Source of the DNA: CAYRTV01 sp964505785
GTDB taxonomy: Bacteria; Acidobacteriota; Aminicenantia; Aminicenantales; Aminicenantaceae
Reading direction: 5' to 3'
DNA: 64,000 nt
Assembly (NCBI GenBank): GCA_964505785.1
Contig: CAZDJZ010000008.1
Location: 1 to 64,000, forward strand
The translations under genes and the position numbers were made by a program. The notes under the pieces were generated by a model. That model did not search any database. It was given only the letters and a program-made list of their open reading frames with translations, and had not been told where the DNA came from. Below are positions 48,763-57,343 of the stretch, piece by piece (position 1 is the stretch's first letter; the number at the start of each line of letters is the position of its first letter).

Positions 48763-48784
48763 CAAATGACTCCTAAAAAACCGA

Positions 48785-48931
48785 TTCCATATGGAGATGG
48801 ATCAGGATCATATCCCGCCACCCCGCTCCTGTCCCCAGCGAGGACATCCGCTCAGATTCCGGCCTCGTTCCTCTCTCCTGCGGAGAGGAGCCGTGCCCGC
48901 TCGGCCTCCATATGGCTGGCTTGGACATGAC
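48785..48931 (-). repeat. R4 repeat, inverted copy
   Basis: On the minus strand, CATGTCCAAGCCAGCC..., AGGCCGAGCGGGCA, and ATGTCCTCGCTGGGGACAGG match 16978-17121, with about 15 extra bases (CCGCAGGAGAGAGG) in the middle. It lies about 20 bases before the start of the epimerase gene, so it too is directly upstream of a gene. Confidence 0.62.
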
Positions 48932-49039
48932 CCAGATCCATCTTTGTCGTTCATTATGAGACGATGGCCGATTATTGAATTACATGTCCTGAGTGTATGT
49001 ATAGCAAATTAACGGCTGAATGGCAAAGAGGTTCACCCC

Positions 49040-49145
49040 TATTGTCATCCTGAGCGGAGCGAAGGAACCCAAGCTGCCTCGTCTTCTCCATATGTCATCC
49101 CCAGGCCGCGCTAGCGGCCGTGGGGATCTTAGACGGCCTCGCTGA
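49040..49145 (+). repeat. R2 element and left half
   Basis: TTGTCATCCTGAGCGGAGCGAAGG (from 49040) and then ATGTCATCCCCAGGCCGCG with AGCGGCCGTGGGGATCTTAG to about 49135. It leads directly into the R5 copy. The 48763-49707 gap contains R4, R2, R5, an AT-rich R3 fragment (49495-49590) and another R2 right half (49617-49657), but no gene. Confidence 0.6.
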
Positions 49146-49173
49146 ATGAACGGGTCCGTCTTAACGTGCAGAC

Positions 49174-49375
49174 CGCTCCGCGACATCAGGTCCGGCCTCC
49201 GCTCCCGTTCAGATTTTTTACGCCATTCCTCGCTTGGGTTTTCGGTGCCTGCGCAACTCCCCCCGTCCGTGGGTCAGACATGCTCGGCACCCGGCTGCGC
49301 CGGGTTCCCTCAAACCCTGCGCTCGGAAGGCTAAATCTTCAATATCGCGTCACCCGGACCCGAATGCCGCTCCGC
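49174..49375 (+). repeat. R5 repeat, copy 1
   Basis: A 202 bp sequence that recurs in the same orientation, with the same length, at 54389-54590. Conserved parts include CGCTCCCGTTCAGATTTTT, ACGCCATTCCTCGC, GCGCAACTCCCCCCGTCCGT, GGGTCAGACATGCTC, GGCTGCGCCGGGT and AAGGCTAAATCTTCAATATC. An R2 left half precedes both copies. A protein-coding frame is not convincing. Confidence 0.75.
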
Positions 49376-49707
49376 TTGTCCTTATGTCATTCTGGGCATA
49401 ATACTCAGATTGTGGAGTTACCTAGGACTATTTGTTGTTTGGAAAGTAAAGAATGAAGAGAAATCAGTGAAAAGTTAAAAGGTAGAAGTAAAAAGTTATT
49501 TTATTTAATATCAGAGTATTACATAAGCATAAAAAGGCGGTTCGCAACACGGTCGATTTACGATTAACGATTCACGATTCACAATCCTTTCACCCGTAAC
49601 GATAATTGAGACGAAGCAGCACAAGATCCTCACGTCGCTGCGCTCCTCAGGATGACGGACTTTTCCGTTTCATGATTTTAAGCATTTTGCGTTTCGCGTT
49701 TTGCGAA

Positions 49708-50445
49708 TTACGGCTGCTGCAGAAACATCCTAGCCTCATACGGCAGCTCCAGATTATGGCGAAGCAGCAGGGATTTGTTGGTCAGGATGTCATCCCGGCC
49801 GCCGCGGGCCGCAATCCGGCCATGGTCGAGAAGGATAATCTCCGGGCAGAGCTCCCAGGCCAGGTCCAGGTCATGGGTGGCGATCAGCTTCGTGGCGGGA
49901 AGGTCTTTGAGAATCCGGATAAACTGCCGGCGGGATCCGGGGTCTAAACTGACACTGGGTTCATCCAGGATCAGAATTTGCGGTTCCAGCACCAGCACAG
50001 TGGCCAGCGATATTTTCTTTTTTTCACCCAGGCTCAGGTGCTGGGGATTTTTTTCCTTCAAGTGCCTCAAGTTCAATGAGGCCAGAATATGCCCTACCCG
50101 CTCTTCAACCGCAGCCCTTTCCAAGCCGGCGTTCAGCAGCCCGAATGCCAGATCGTCGAAAACCGTGGGCATAAACAATTGATGGTCTGGATTCTGAAAT
50201 ACCAGTCCCACTTTCCGTCGGATAAAATCAAGATGCGGTTTTTTGACCGGGCAGCCCAGCACGTCGATATGTCCGTTTCCTTTAAGCACGCCGTTTAAAT
50301 GCAGCAGCAGAGTGGATTTCCCCGCCCCGTTAGGGCCTACAAGAGCCAGATGACGGTCTTTTTCCAGCGAAAAGCCGATATCATCCAGAGCCGGGGATCC
50401 GTCCGGATAGGCGAAGGACAGTCCTTTGACTGTGATCAAATTCAT
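49708..50445 (-). CDS. ECF-type ABC transporter ATPase (CbiO/EcfA-like)
   Basis: A 245-residue ATPase with Walker A GPNGAGKST, the LSLGEKK signature, ILDEPSVSLDPGSR and an ATHDLD switch, as in CbiO/EcfA energy-coupling proteins. It is the last gene of a five-gene minus-strand operon with a TonB receptor, an S component, a methyltransferase and a T component. Only one A gene is present, so it would act as a homodimer. The stop abuts an R3 TTTTGCG array. Confidence 0.93.
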   Translation of the reverse strand: MNLITVKGLSFAYPDGSPALDDIGFSLEKDRHLALVGPNGAGKSTLLLHLNGVLKGNGHIDVLGCPVKKPHLDFIRRKVGLVFQNPDHQLFMPTVFDDLAFGLLNAGLERAAVEERVGHILASLNLRHLKEKNPQHLSLGEKKKISLATVLVLEPQILILDEPSVSLDPGSRRQFIRILKDLPATKLIATHDLDLAWELCPEIILLDHGRIAARGGRDDILTNKSLLLRHNLELPYEARMFLQQP

Positions 50446-51131
50446 GGGACCGCCACCTGGATAAGGACAGCAGTCAGTCCGAATATCAGCATAAAGGAAT
50501 AATCTTTAAATTCAAGCCGCAAGGGGTTGCGGGAGGGCAGCCGCCCGTTAAAGCCCCGGGACAGCATGGCCGCGTAAATGGCTTCACTCCGGCCCAGAGA
50601 GTTGAAAAGAATGTGCGGCGTCAGCCGGGCGGCCATTTGAATGGAATCCCGTTTTGTGATCCGGCCGAAGCGGCGGGATGTCCAGGCCCGGCGGGTCGTC
50701 TCGATTTCCTGCAGAAAGAGGACCATGTAGCGCTGGGCAAATGTGAGAATCGATGTGACAACCGCGGGAACTTTCCATTTCTGCAGGCCCTGGATCAGGG
50801 AAGGAAAGTTGGTGGTTTGGATGAATAATGAAAGCGCCAGCAGGCAAAGTCCGGTTTTGAATGCCAGTTCCCGGGATACGAGCCATTTTTCTGCGGGCGG
50901 AAGCGGAGAGAAGAGATATAAACTGAGAATGAGGAAACCCAGCAGCGGAATCAGCAGCAGCATGCGCCGCAGAACAGCCAGCAGGGAAACGCCTGCAAAT
51001 ACGGTCAGCACTGCGGCCATTAAAAAATAAAGAAGAAAACGCCGATCCGCATCGCCCGGCGTCCAAACCACCAATAAGATAAATAAGAAAACGGTAAATA
51101 ATTTACTGCGCGGGTCAAGTTGGGTCATCAT
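50442..51131 (-). CDS. ECF-type transporter T component (CbiQ/EcfT-like)
   Basis: A 229-residue membrane protein with about five helices near the N-terminus and the EcfT coupling helices carrying Ala-Arg-like motifs (RRAWTSRRFG and LSRGFNGRLP). It couples the ATPase to the substrate-binding S component. It overlaps its neighbours by four bases on both sides. The CbiQ-like sequence is usual for vitamin and for cobalt/nickel systems alike. Confidence 0.9.
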   Translation of the reverse strand: MMTQLDPRSKLFTVFLFILLVVWTPGDADRRFLLYFLMAAVLTVFAGVSLLAVLRRMLLLIPLLGFLILSLYLFSPLPPAEKWLVSRELAFKTGLCLLALSLFIQTTNFPSLIQGLQKWKVPAVVTSILTFAQRYMVLFLQEIETTRRAWTSRRFGRITKRDSIQMAARLTPHILFNSLGRSEAIYAAMLSRGFNGRLPSRNPLRLEFKDYSFMLIFGLTAVLIQVAVP

Positions 51132-51721
51132 GCGGTTGCGGATGCGATATAAAGGGCCGGTTTGTCAATAATTTCTGGGTGCTTAAAATCGGCATCAAGC
51201 ATGAGATCTTCCATTTCCCGCTGTGAGGGGAGGAGATCCTGAGTCACCGGTCCTTTGACCTTTTTGTGAAATTGATTGAGTTCATCCCGGCTCATAAGGT
51301 GGGCGATATACAGGATTTTGCCGGGCTTGAGAATGCGCCGGAATTCTTTAAGGCTTTGCCCTTTATCTGAAAAATGGGGAAAAGCCGCAAAGCAGATCAC
51401 CGCATCGAAAATTCCTGCAGCCAGCGCCGGATGCTGGGCATCCGCTTGGATGAAATGCGTGCATTCATGCTGGTGGATTTGCCGGGCAATCCGGATCATT
51501 TCGCGGGAAAAATCCGCTTCCACGATGGTGCCAGACCCGCCGATTTTCTTGCGGATAAATGGAATAAGCCGGCCGGTCCCGCCGCCGATATCCAGCACTT
51601 TCTGTCCACGGTGGAGTTTTAAGTGCGAAAAAAGAATCCTTAGCTTATTCTGCTCCTCCGCGTTGCGGTGTTCCTCCTCCCAATCCTGGGCGATATTGTC
51701 AAAAAATTCCTGTTTATTCAT
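51128..51721 (-). CDS. Class I SAM-dependent methyltransferase
   Basis: A 197-residue methyltransferase with motif I VLDIGGGTGRL, the acidic VEADFS loop, DAVICFAAFPHFSD and LKPGKILYIAH. It is soluble and short, with no extra domain. It lies between the S and T genes of an ECF transporter operon, overlapping the T gene, so it probably acts on the transported compound or a related cofactor. The substrate is unknown. Confidence 0.87.
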   Translation of the reverse strand: MNKQEFFDNIAQDWEEEHRNAEEQNKLRILFSHLKLHRGQKVLDIGGGTGRLIPFIRKKIGGSGTIVEADFSREMIRIARQIHQHECTHFIQADAQHPALAAGIFDAVICFAAFPHFSDKGQSLKEFRRILKPGKILYIAHLMSRDELNQFHKKVKGPVTQDLLPSQREMEDLMLDADFKHPEIIDKPALYIASATA

Positions 51722-51731
51722 TTATAATTCT

Positions 51732-52250
51732 CTATTCCATCTGCGCCAACAGTCTTAACCGCCCTTCGAGGCTTTTTACCAGGGGCGGAATAATCACCAA
51801 TATTAAAATAATTCCAGGGATGCCCCGTACGACCGACGCGATACCCAGCACACCCTGAGGCAGGTCCAGCCAGGCCGCAGCCAGCAGCACGCTGCCGAAA
51901 AGCACCAACCTGTCCAAGATCAAAGTAAGAATGAGCGTGGGGTATATTCCCCAGCGAAATTTCTGGTGGAGCCAGGCTGCGCTTCCTCCAAGGACGCATC
52001 CTTCCAGCATCATAATGAAGGCAATCGGCGGGAAAAAAGGCGGCATGCCGGTTAGAAGCGCTGAAACCAGGGGGGCCGTGCATCCCACAGCGATGGCCAC
52101 TATGGGAACTGTAAAAAAACCGGCCAGCAGGATGGGAAAAAACATAGGCAGAAACGCACTCCCCAATCCGGCTGCATGAAACAGGACCGGCAGCACCAAG
52201 GCAAGGGCGAGGAATAAACCGCCCAGCAGCAAATCGCGGCCGTTATACAT
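51732..52250 (-). CDS. ECF transporter S component (substrate unknown)
   Basis: A 172-residue protein of six hydrophobic helices. The LGGLFLALALVLPVLFHAAG start, FLPMFFPILLAGFF and the SALLTGMPPFFPP loop match small vitamin-type S components. It lacks the MHIPDGFL start of CbiM/NikM, so direct Co2+ or Ni2+ transport is less likely. ATG 52250 is chosen with AAGGATG eight bases upstream. It is coupled to the TonB receptor gene before it. A B12 precursor, queuine or another ring compound would fit. Confidence 0.75.
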   Translation of the reverse strand: MYNGRDLLLGGLFLALALVLPVLFHAAGLGSAFLPMFFPILLAGFFTVPIVAIAVGCTAPLVSALLTGMPPFFPPIAFIMMLEGCVLGGSAAWLHQKFRWGIYPTLILTLILDRLVLFGSVLLAAAWLDLPQGVLGIASVVRGIPGIILILVIIPPLVKSLEGRLRLLAQME

Positions 52251-54106
52251 CAATATGTCATCCTTATTCCCAGATTGAGGCTGCGGCCGGGCATGGGGTA
52301 GCGCCCGGCCGACATGCCGGGAAGATCGACATATATTAAATAATCGGTGTCGGTCAAGTTATGCACATTCATAAAGATTTCCCAGGCAGGCAGGAACCGC
52401 CAGCCTATGCGTCCGCTCAGCAGAAAGTAGTTGGGAATACGAATGGTGGAGAAGTCGCCGGCGTAGTAATCCGCCACATACTGGGCGTTCAAGGAGGCGG
52501 AGGCGGTCTTCCAATGGAAGCGAAAAGACCCATCCAGCTTATGACCAGGCCGGCCGCGGGTTTTTTCGCCCGGGTCCATATAGGAATAAAACATTCTGGC
52601 TGAGAAATTGGCATGCGGGGCGGCATTAAGCCCAAGCTCAAATCCATTGAATGCGAATTCCCCAGTATTCATGAAGAGAAACATAGGCGGTGCATTAGGG
52701 TTGGGCCGGGTTTCGATCAAGTTGGAGCCCCGCATATGAAAAAGCGAGGCTTCGGCCGACAGCCAATCCGTCACCTGCTGGTCCGCACCCAGCTCAAAAT
52801 TCCACACCCGCTCCGGCTCCAACTCCGGATTGGCGGGCGGGAACATATACAGTTCATTAAGCTGCGGGGAACGGAATCCCTTGTTAACCGTCGCGCGCAG
52901 AGATGTCCGGGTTGAGAGTTTGTACACTGCACCAAGATGGGGTGCGGTTTCCGTTCCGTATAAGGAATCGTAATGAAGACGTATGCCGGCGGAGAGGATC
53001 CATTTCTGCGCTAAAACATATTGGTCGCGCACAAAGAGGGCAGCTTCGCTTTTATCCCACTCTCCTTGGGGCCAGTTTAAACTGCGTCCATTAAGAAACC
53101 GGAAATCCAGGCCGGCGGTCAATTCATTATTGGTGAACCGGCGGGTTGTGTAGCGCAGCACGCCGCCGTCGATATGATCTCTGGAATTCCAGCCGTCGGA
53201 AAAAACATGCTGTCCGAAATTTCGATAAAGTTTCAGCATGTATTCATCGGGGCCGGTTTTCTGCCGCAGAGTCAAATCCACTGCTCCCCGCTGGTAATCA
53301 TTCCAGAATTGCAGATCGGGCATTTCTACGGTCCCAGCCTCATGCTTGCGCCCGTCATAATATTTGCCCTGCAGGCTGAACTCTAAACCGCCCGGAGTTG
53401 TGTAGCGGATTTTAGCGGTGGCGGTGTTGGCGGCATAATCGGAATGAGCACGGTGCCCGTTGCTTTCACTGCGGTCCAGGGTGAGGTAATATTGAAACCG
53501 GTTTAAATTGCCGCCGTGGCGCAAAGTGAATTGTCCGGTGGAAAAGGTGCCGTAAGAGGCGGTGATATCCGTTTCAAATCCGGTTTCCGGCATGCGGGTG
53601 ATGATATTGACGACACCGCCTAATGCATCGGAGCCGTACAACACAGAGGCCGGCCCTCTAACCACTTCGATTTTCCGGATATTATCCACCGGGAAGGAAT
53701 GGGTGATGGTGCAGCCGAACAGGCTCATTTTTTCCGGCCGACCGTCGATCAGCACGGCAATCTTGCGGCCGCGTTCCCCTAAGCCGCGGATATTGGCGTC
53801 GGCCCGTCCGAAATGACCGGTTCCGCTTACGAAAATACCGGGAAAGTGATTGAGCAGGGTCATGGCATTGGCGGCGGGGATGGCCTGTATATCAGCCAGC
53901 TCGACGACACTGACCGATGACGACAAGTCCCTGGCCTGCTGCCGGGTCATAGTGGCGGTCACCACGATTTTTTCATGGATTTTGGGAATAGTCTGTTTCT
54001 TTTTTTCCTGGTCTGTTTCCGTTTTGTCGGCTGCCGCTGCAGCGGCAGACGTGAAGAATCCAGCCAGCAAAAGCACGATGATCAGTCCGGTTTTCATAGG
54101 GCGCAT
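52250..54106 (-). CDS. TonB-dependent receptor of the ECF operon
   Basis: A 618-residue receptor with a signal peptide (ending about residue 26), a TonB box-like KIVVTATM, a plug with RGLGERGRKIAVLIDGRPE and VVRGPASVLYGSDALGGVVNII, and a barrel ending LNLGIRMTY. It resembles the BtuB/CirA/FepA group, which take up cobalamin, siderophores or haem. GGAGACG lies before ATG 54106. It is the first gene of the ECF operon, giving a complete route across both membranes with no periplasmic binding protein. Confidence 0.93.
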   Translation of the reverse strand: MRPMKTGLIIVLLLAGFFTSAAAAAADKTETDQEKKKQTIPKIHEKIVVTATMTRQQARDLSSSVSVVELADIQAIPAANAMTLLNHFPGIFVSGTGHFGRADANIRGLGERGRKIAVLIDGRPEKMSLFGCTITHSFPVDNIRKIEVVRGPASVLYGSDALGGVVNIITRMPETGFETDITASYGTFSTGQFTLRHGGNLNRFQYYLTLDRSESNGHRAHSDYAANTATAKIRYTTPGGLEFSLQGKYYDGRKHEAGTVEMPDLQFWNDYQRGAVDLTLRQKTGPDEYMLKLYRNFGQHVFSDGWNSRDHIDGGVLRYTTRRFTNNELTAGLDFRFLNGRSLNWPQGEWDKSEAALFVRDQYVLAQKWILSAGIRLHYDSLYGTETAPHLGAVYKLSTRTSLRATVNKGFRSPQLNELYMFPPANPELEPERVWNFELGADQQVTDWLSAEASLFHMRGSNLIETRPNPNAPPMFLFMNTGEFAFNGFELGLNAAPHANFSARMFYSYMDPGEKTRGRPGHKLDGSFRFHWKTASASLNAQYVADYYAGDFSTIRIPNYFLLSGRIGWRFLPAWEIFMNVHNLTDTDYLIYVDLPGMSAGRYPMPGRSLNLGIRMTY

Positions 54107-54317
54107 TTTCGTCTCCTTTTTGTTTTGGTGTCACGAAGATAAAAATGGTAACACGAAGGGATGGGGAATGCAACCCCAATTATCTCAAATCTTAAATCCA
54201 GAAAAAGAACATGCACTCATGTCAATGCGTTCATCAAAGCGGCAAAAAAGCACAACCCGCGTCACTCTGAGAATTGCGGAAGCGCCTACTGTCATCCTAA
54301 AGCACGCGGCGGCACCC

Positions 54318-54745
54318 CCATGTCATCCTGAGGCCTGCGAAGCAGGCCGTAAGGATCTTGTACTGCCTCGCCTGATGAATCGTTTCCGGTTCCGCGGTAT
54401 CGGGCCCGGCTTCCGCTCCCGTTCAGATTTTTAACGCCATTCCTCGCCCTGAGTTTTCGGCTGCTGCGCAACTCCCCCCGTCCGTGGGTCAGACATGCTC
54501 ACAGCCCGGCTGCGCCGGGTCCCCTCAAACTCAGCGCTCAGAAGGCTAAATCTTCAATATCGCGTCAGCCGGACCCGAAAACCGCTCCGCCTCAAACAAC
54601 TCTGTAACCATAAAAGTGGATCCATGTGTCATCCTGAGGCCTGCGGCAGCAGGTCGAAGGATCCCAAAGTGCCTCGTAATTTGAATCGGTTCCCTCACAT
54701 CCAGACGAAGCAGTTGGAGATCCTTCGCTTCGCTCAGGATGACAT
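54318..54745 (+). repeat. R2 elements and R5 repeat, copy 2
   Basis: The 54107-54788 gap has no gene. An R2 left half (54318-54365, CATCCTGAGGCCTGCGAAGCAGG) leads into R5 copy 2 at 54389-54590, a direct repeat of 49174-49375. A second R2 element follows from TGTCATCCTGAGGCCTGCGG (about 54626) to CGCTCAGGATGACAT (54745). Confidence 0.75.
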
Positions 54746-54788
54746 CAGGCTTTGAAGCGGCGAGTGGTTCCTGTCCGAAGCCAAAAAG

Positions 54789-55532
54789 TCACTTCCAATT
54801 CGTCCGAAGCCGGGTTATTTCCGTATCATCACTGACGCGGCGGAGCTGGTGAAGGAAGGAGCCATCCGGCTGCCGGGCGGTGCGGGAGAGAATGCGGTCG
54901 CCGTAAAAGACTTCGGCGCGGTACTGGACTTCGATTTCCTGAGGCCGCATTTTGAACAGCACTTCTTCCGGGACGGTTTCCAGCGCCCAGTGGATATATA
55001 CCACGGAGTTTACATGCCGGTTGAGGTCCAGGTCACTTTTAAAGACGGGGTAAAGCCGTTCGGTCTCTGCGGCTTCCAAAGAGGGCAAGGAGGGAAAATC
55101 CGTATCCATTGCCCTTTCGGGATAGAGCTGGTATTCGGAAAAATGCGGTTCCGGGGAAACCGGTTTACGGGCGTCCAGATCGATCACCAGCCAGGAACTG
55201 GTCGCCCGGGCTACAGAACCCTGATCGCTTTGCGCGGTGAATTCGCGCAGCGCGAAACGCTCCTGTATAGCCGACGGCCAGGTGGTGACGGTGATGGTAT
55301 CCCATAGCTTGGGATAATGGTCGATCCGTACGTGATAGCGGGACATCACCCAGGTGCAGTTTTTTTTCATCAGATCCGGTACGGCATAACCTTGCTGAAA
55401 GGCCTGCTCCGATACGCTTTCCTGCAGGTAATTCAGGATGGATTCGGTCTTGGCCCGGCTGGAATAATCGATTTCGTCCGCCCGGACATGGAATATTTTT
55501 TGGTGCTGTGCTTTTTCGATTTTTTTATCCAT
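54789..55532 (-). CDS. Acyl-ACP thioesterase
   Basis: A 247-residue double hot-dog protein. ATG 55532 is chosen (AAAGGAAA upstream); the longer open frame lies inside the permease gene. It has the family's FHVRADEIDYSSRAK start, TWPSAIQERFALREF, SSWLVIDLDARKP and the second-domain DLNRHVNSVVYIHWALE with Asp/Asn and His of the active site. It releases free fatty acids from ACP. It follows btuC by 16 bases, an unusual place for a lipid enzyme. Confidence 0.9.
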   Translation of the reverse strand: MDKKIEKAQHQKIFHVRADEIDYSSRAKTESILNYLQESVSEQAFQQGYAVPDLMKKNCTWVMSRYHVRIDHYPKLWDTITVTTWPSAIQERFALREFTAQSDQGSVARATSSWLVIDLDARKPVSPEPHFSEYQLYPERAMDTDFPSLPSLEAAETERLYPVFKSDLDLNRHVNSVVYIHWALETVPEEVLFKMRPQEIEVQYRAEVFYGDRILSRTARQPDGSFLHQLRRVSDDTEITRLRTNWK

Positions 55533-55548
55533 TGTATTTCCTTTCGAT

Positions 55549-56547
55549 TTAAACCCGCATGGAGGACCGGCCGGCCACCAGCAGGTAGATGAAAAGCGGG
55601 CCGCCCAGGATAGCGGTGATAATCCCCACCGGCAGTTCAGTGGGAGCGACCAGAGTGCGGGCAAAAGTGTCGCTTACCGCCAGAACGGCTCCACCCAAAA
55701 GAAACGAAGTCGGCAGAACCAGCCTCTGGTCGAAACCGCTCATCCGCCGCACGGCATGGGGAACAATAAGCCCCACGAATCCGATTGGTCCCACCAGCGA
55801 GACTACCGCCGCGGTCGCCAGGCCGCCGCCGATAAATATATCCCGCCGCACTGCGCCTACAGCCACGCCGTGGCCCAAAGCCATTTCTTCGCTTAAAGCC
55901 AGGTGGTTAAGGTTGCGTGAATGGAGAAACAGCAGGCTCAAGCCGGGCAGCAGCAGGGGCGCGAGAAATGCCAGTTCCCGGTAACCCAGGATATCGATAC
56001 CGCCCATCATCCAGTGCTGGAAAACCACCAGTGACTGGGGACTTGCCAGGTAAGTTAAAAGCAGGATGGAGCCGCTGCAGATGATACTGATGGTGACTCC
56101 GGCCAAAAGCAGGATAGTGACGGAAATGCCGGACCTCCGTCTGGATAAAGAATAGATCAAAAAAAGGGTTGCCCCCGCCCCCAGAGCGGCGAAGACCTGT
56201 ACCGAGCTGAAAGGCCCCCAAACGATCCAAAGGGACGGCCAGGAAATGGCGATAAACGCTCCTAAAGCGGAGCCCCCGCTTATCCCCAGGGTAAACGGCT
56301 CAACCAGAGGATTATGAAACATCACTTGAAAAGAAGCGCCTACTGCCGCCAGGGTTCCGCCTGCAATCAGCGCCAGCAGCAGCCGCGGCATCCGCTGCAG
56401 CCAGAAGATTTCCGACAAAGGACCGGACTGAGCAGTGAAAAAAGCGGCTGCATCCTTGAGGGTAATGGATTCGGCCCCGAACCACGGAGTTATTAAAACC
56501 GCTCCCATAAAAACCGCCATGTACAAAAGCAGGCTCCGTTTATCCAT
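55549..56547 (-). CDS. btuC: Cobalamin/iron-type ABC permease (BtuC/FecCD family)
   Basis: A 332-residue permease with about ten helices. ATG 56547 is preferred because the protein then starts MDKRSLLLYMAVF; the frame upstream overlaps the ATPase gene. RMPRLLLALIAGGTLAAVGA, FQVMFHNPLVEPFTLGISGG and the GLIVPHAVRR coupling motif are characteristic. Assignment to cobalamin rests on the riboswitch-controlled btuB upstream in the same unit; FecCD-type iron transport is the alternative. Confidence 0.88.
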   Translation of the reverse strand: MDKRSLLLYMAVFMGAVLITPWFGAESITLKDAAAFFTAQSGPLSEIFWLQRMPRLLLALIAGGTLAAVGASFQVMFHNPLVEPFTLGISGGSALGAFIAISWPSLWIVWGPFSSVQVFAALGAGATLFLIYSLSRRRSGISVTILLLAGVTISIICSGSILLLTYLASPQSLVVFQHWMMGGIDILGYRELAFLAPLLLPGLSLLFLHSRNLNHLALSEEMALGHGVAVGAVRRDIFIGGGLATAAVVSLVGPIGFVGLIVPHAVRRMSGFDQRLVLPTSFLLGGAVLAVSDTFARTLVAPTELPVGIITAILGGPLFIYLLVAGRSSMRV

Positions 56548-57343
56548 GCGGATTTTCACTCTCCATTTTCGGCAATACGACGGGGCGCCCCCCCTGGGGA
56601 TGCTTACCAATCCAGATATCCGCCCCATAGATGGATTCCAGGTTGGCGGGAACCAAAACCGCGTCCGGAATTCCCTCTGCGGCCGGGCGGCCGTCTTTAA
56701 GCAGCAGGATACGGTCGCAAAAAAGGGACGCCAGGTTCAGGTCATGGGTCACAGTCACAACACCCATCCCGCTGCGCACCAGCTGAGTCAAGAGGCGGAA
56801 AAAATGGACTTGCCTGTGAAGGTCCAAAGACGCCGCTGGCTCATCCAAGAGCAGGACCCGGGGTTTTTGGGCCAGGACCGAAGCCAGAAACGCCCGTTTC
56901 CGCTCACCCCCGGACAAATGGGATAAATGCCGTCGTCTCAAGCTTCGTGTCTCTGTCACCTGGAGGCTTTCCTCGACAATGGCCCGGTCCTGAGCACCGG
57001 GATTACCGAAAGGCGGAAGATGCGGATAACGGCCCAGCATGACCAGTTCTTCCACGAGATAGTCCGAGTCGCTGGATAAATCCTGCGGGAGGTAACCAAT
57101 GCTGCGGGCTGTGGTCCGGCGATTCATGCGGGCCAGTTCCCGTCCTTCCAGCCGGATTGTGCCGCTTTCAGGTTGGAAAATGCCTGCGGCCAGCCGCAAT
57201 AGCGTGGTTTTGCCGGCCCCGTTGGGTCCGATGACCGCCAGGTGTTCTCCGCTTCGGATTTCCATTTGCGGGATGGTGAGGCTGAACGCCGATTCCGGAA
57301 AGCGGTGCAGGAGGGCATGCAGCTGCAGGACCGGTTCAGTCAC
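56540..57343 (-). CDS. btuD: Cobalamin/iron-type ABC ATPase (BtuD/FecE family)
   Basis: A 267-residue ATPase starting at GTG 57343, which overlaps the stop of btuF. It contains Walker A GPNGAGKTTLL, the Q-loop GYLPQD, LSGGERKRAF, LLLDEPAASLD and VTHDLN. It is co-transcribed with the binding protein and permease. The order btuF-btuD-btuC is normal for B12 or siderophore importers. Confidence 0.9.
   Translation of the reverse strand: MTEPVLQLHALLHRFPESAFSLTIPQMEIRSGEHLAVIGPNGAGKTTLLRLAAGIFQPESGTIRLEGRELARMNRRTTARSIGYLPQDLSSDSDYLVEELVMLGRYPHLPPFGNPGAQDRAIVEESLQVTETRSLRRRHLSHLSGGERKRAFLASVLAQKPRVLLLDEPAASLDLHRQVHFFRLLTQLVRSGMGVVTVTHDLNLASLFCDRILLLKDGRPAAEGIPDAVLVPANLESIYGADIWIGKHPQGGRPVVLPKMESENPHG

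Noticed and set aside
49146..49456. Two open frames over the R5 repeat
   Set aside because: They have no ribosome site and overlap in two frames. The second R5 copy differs by substitutions and small length changes that do not look frame-conserving.
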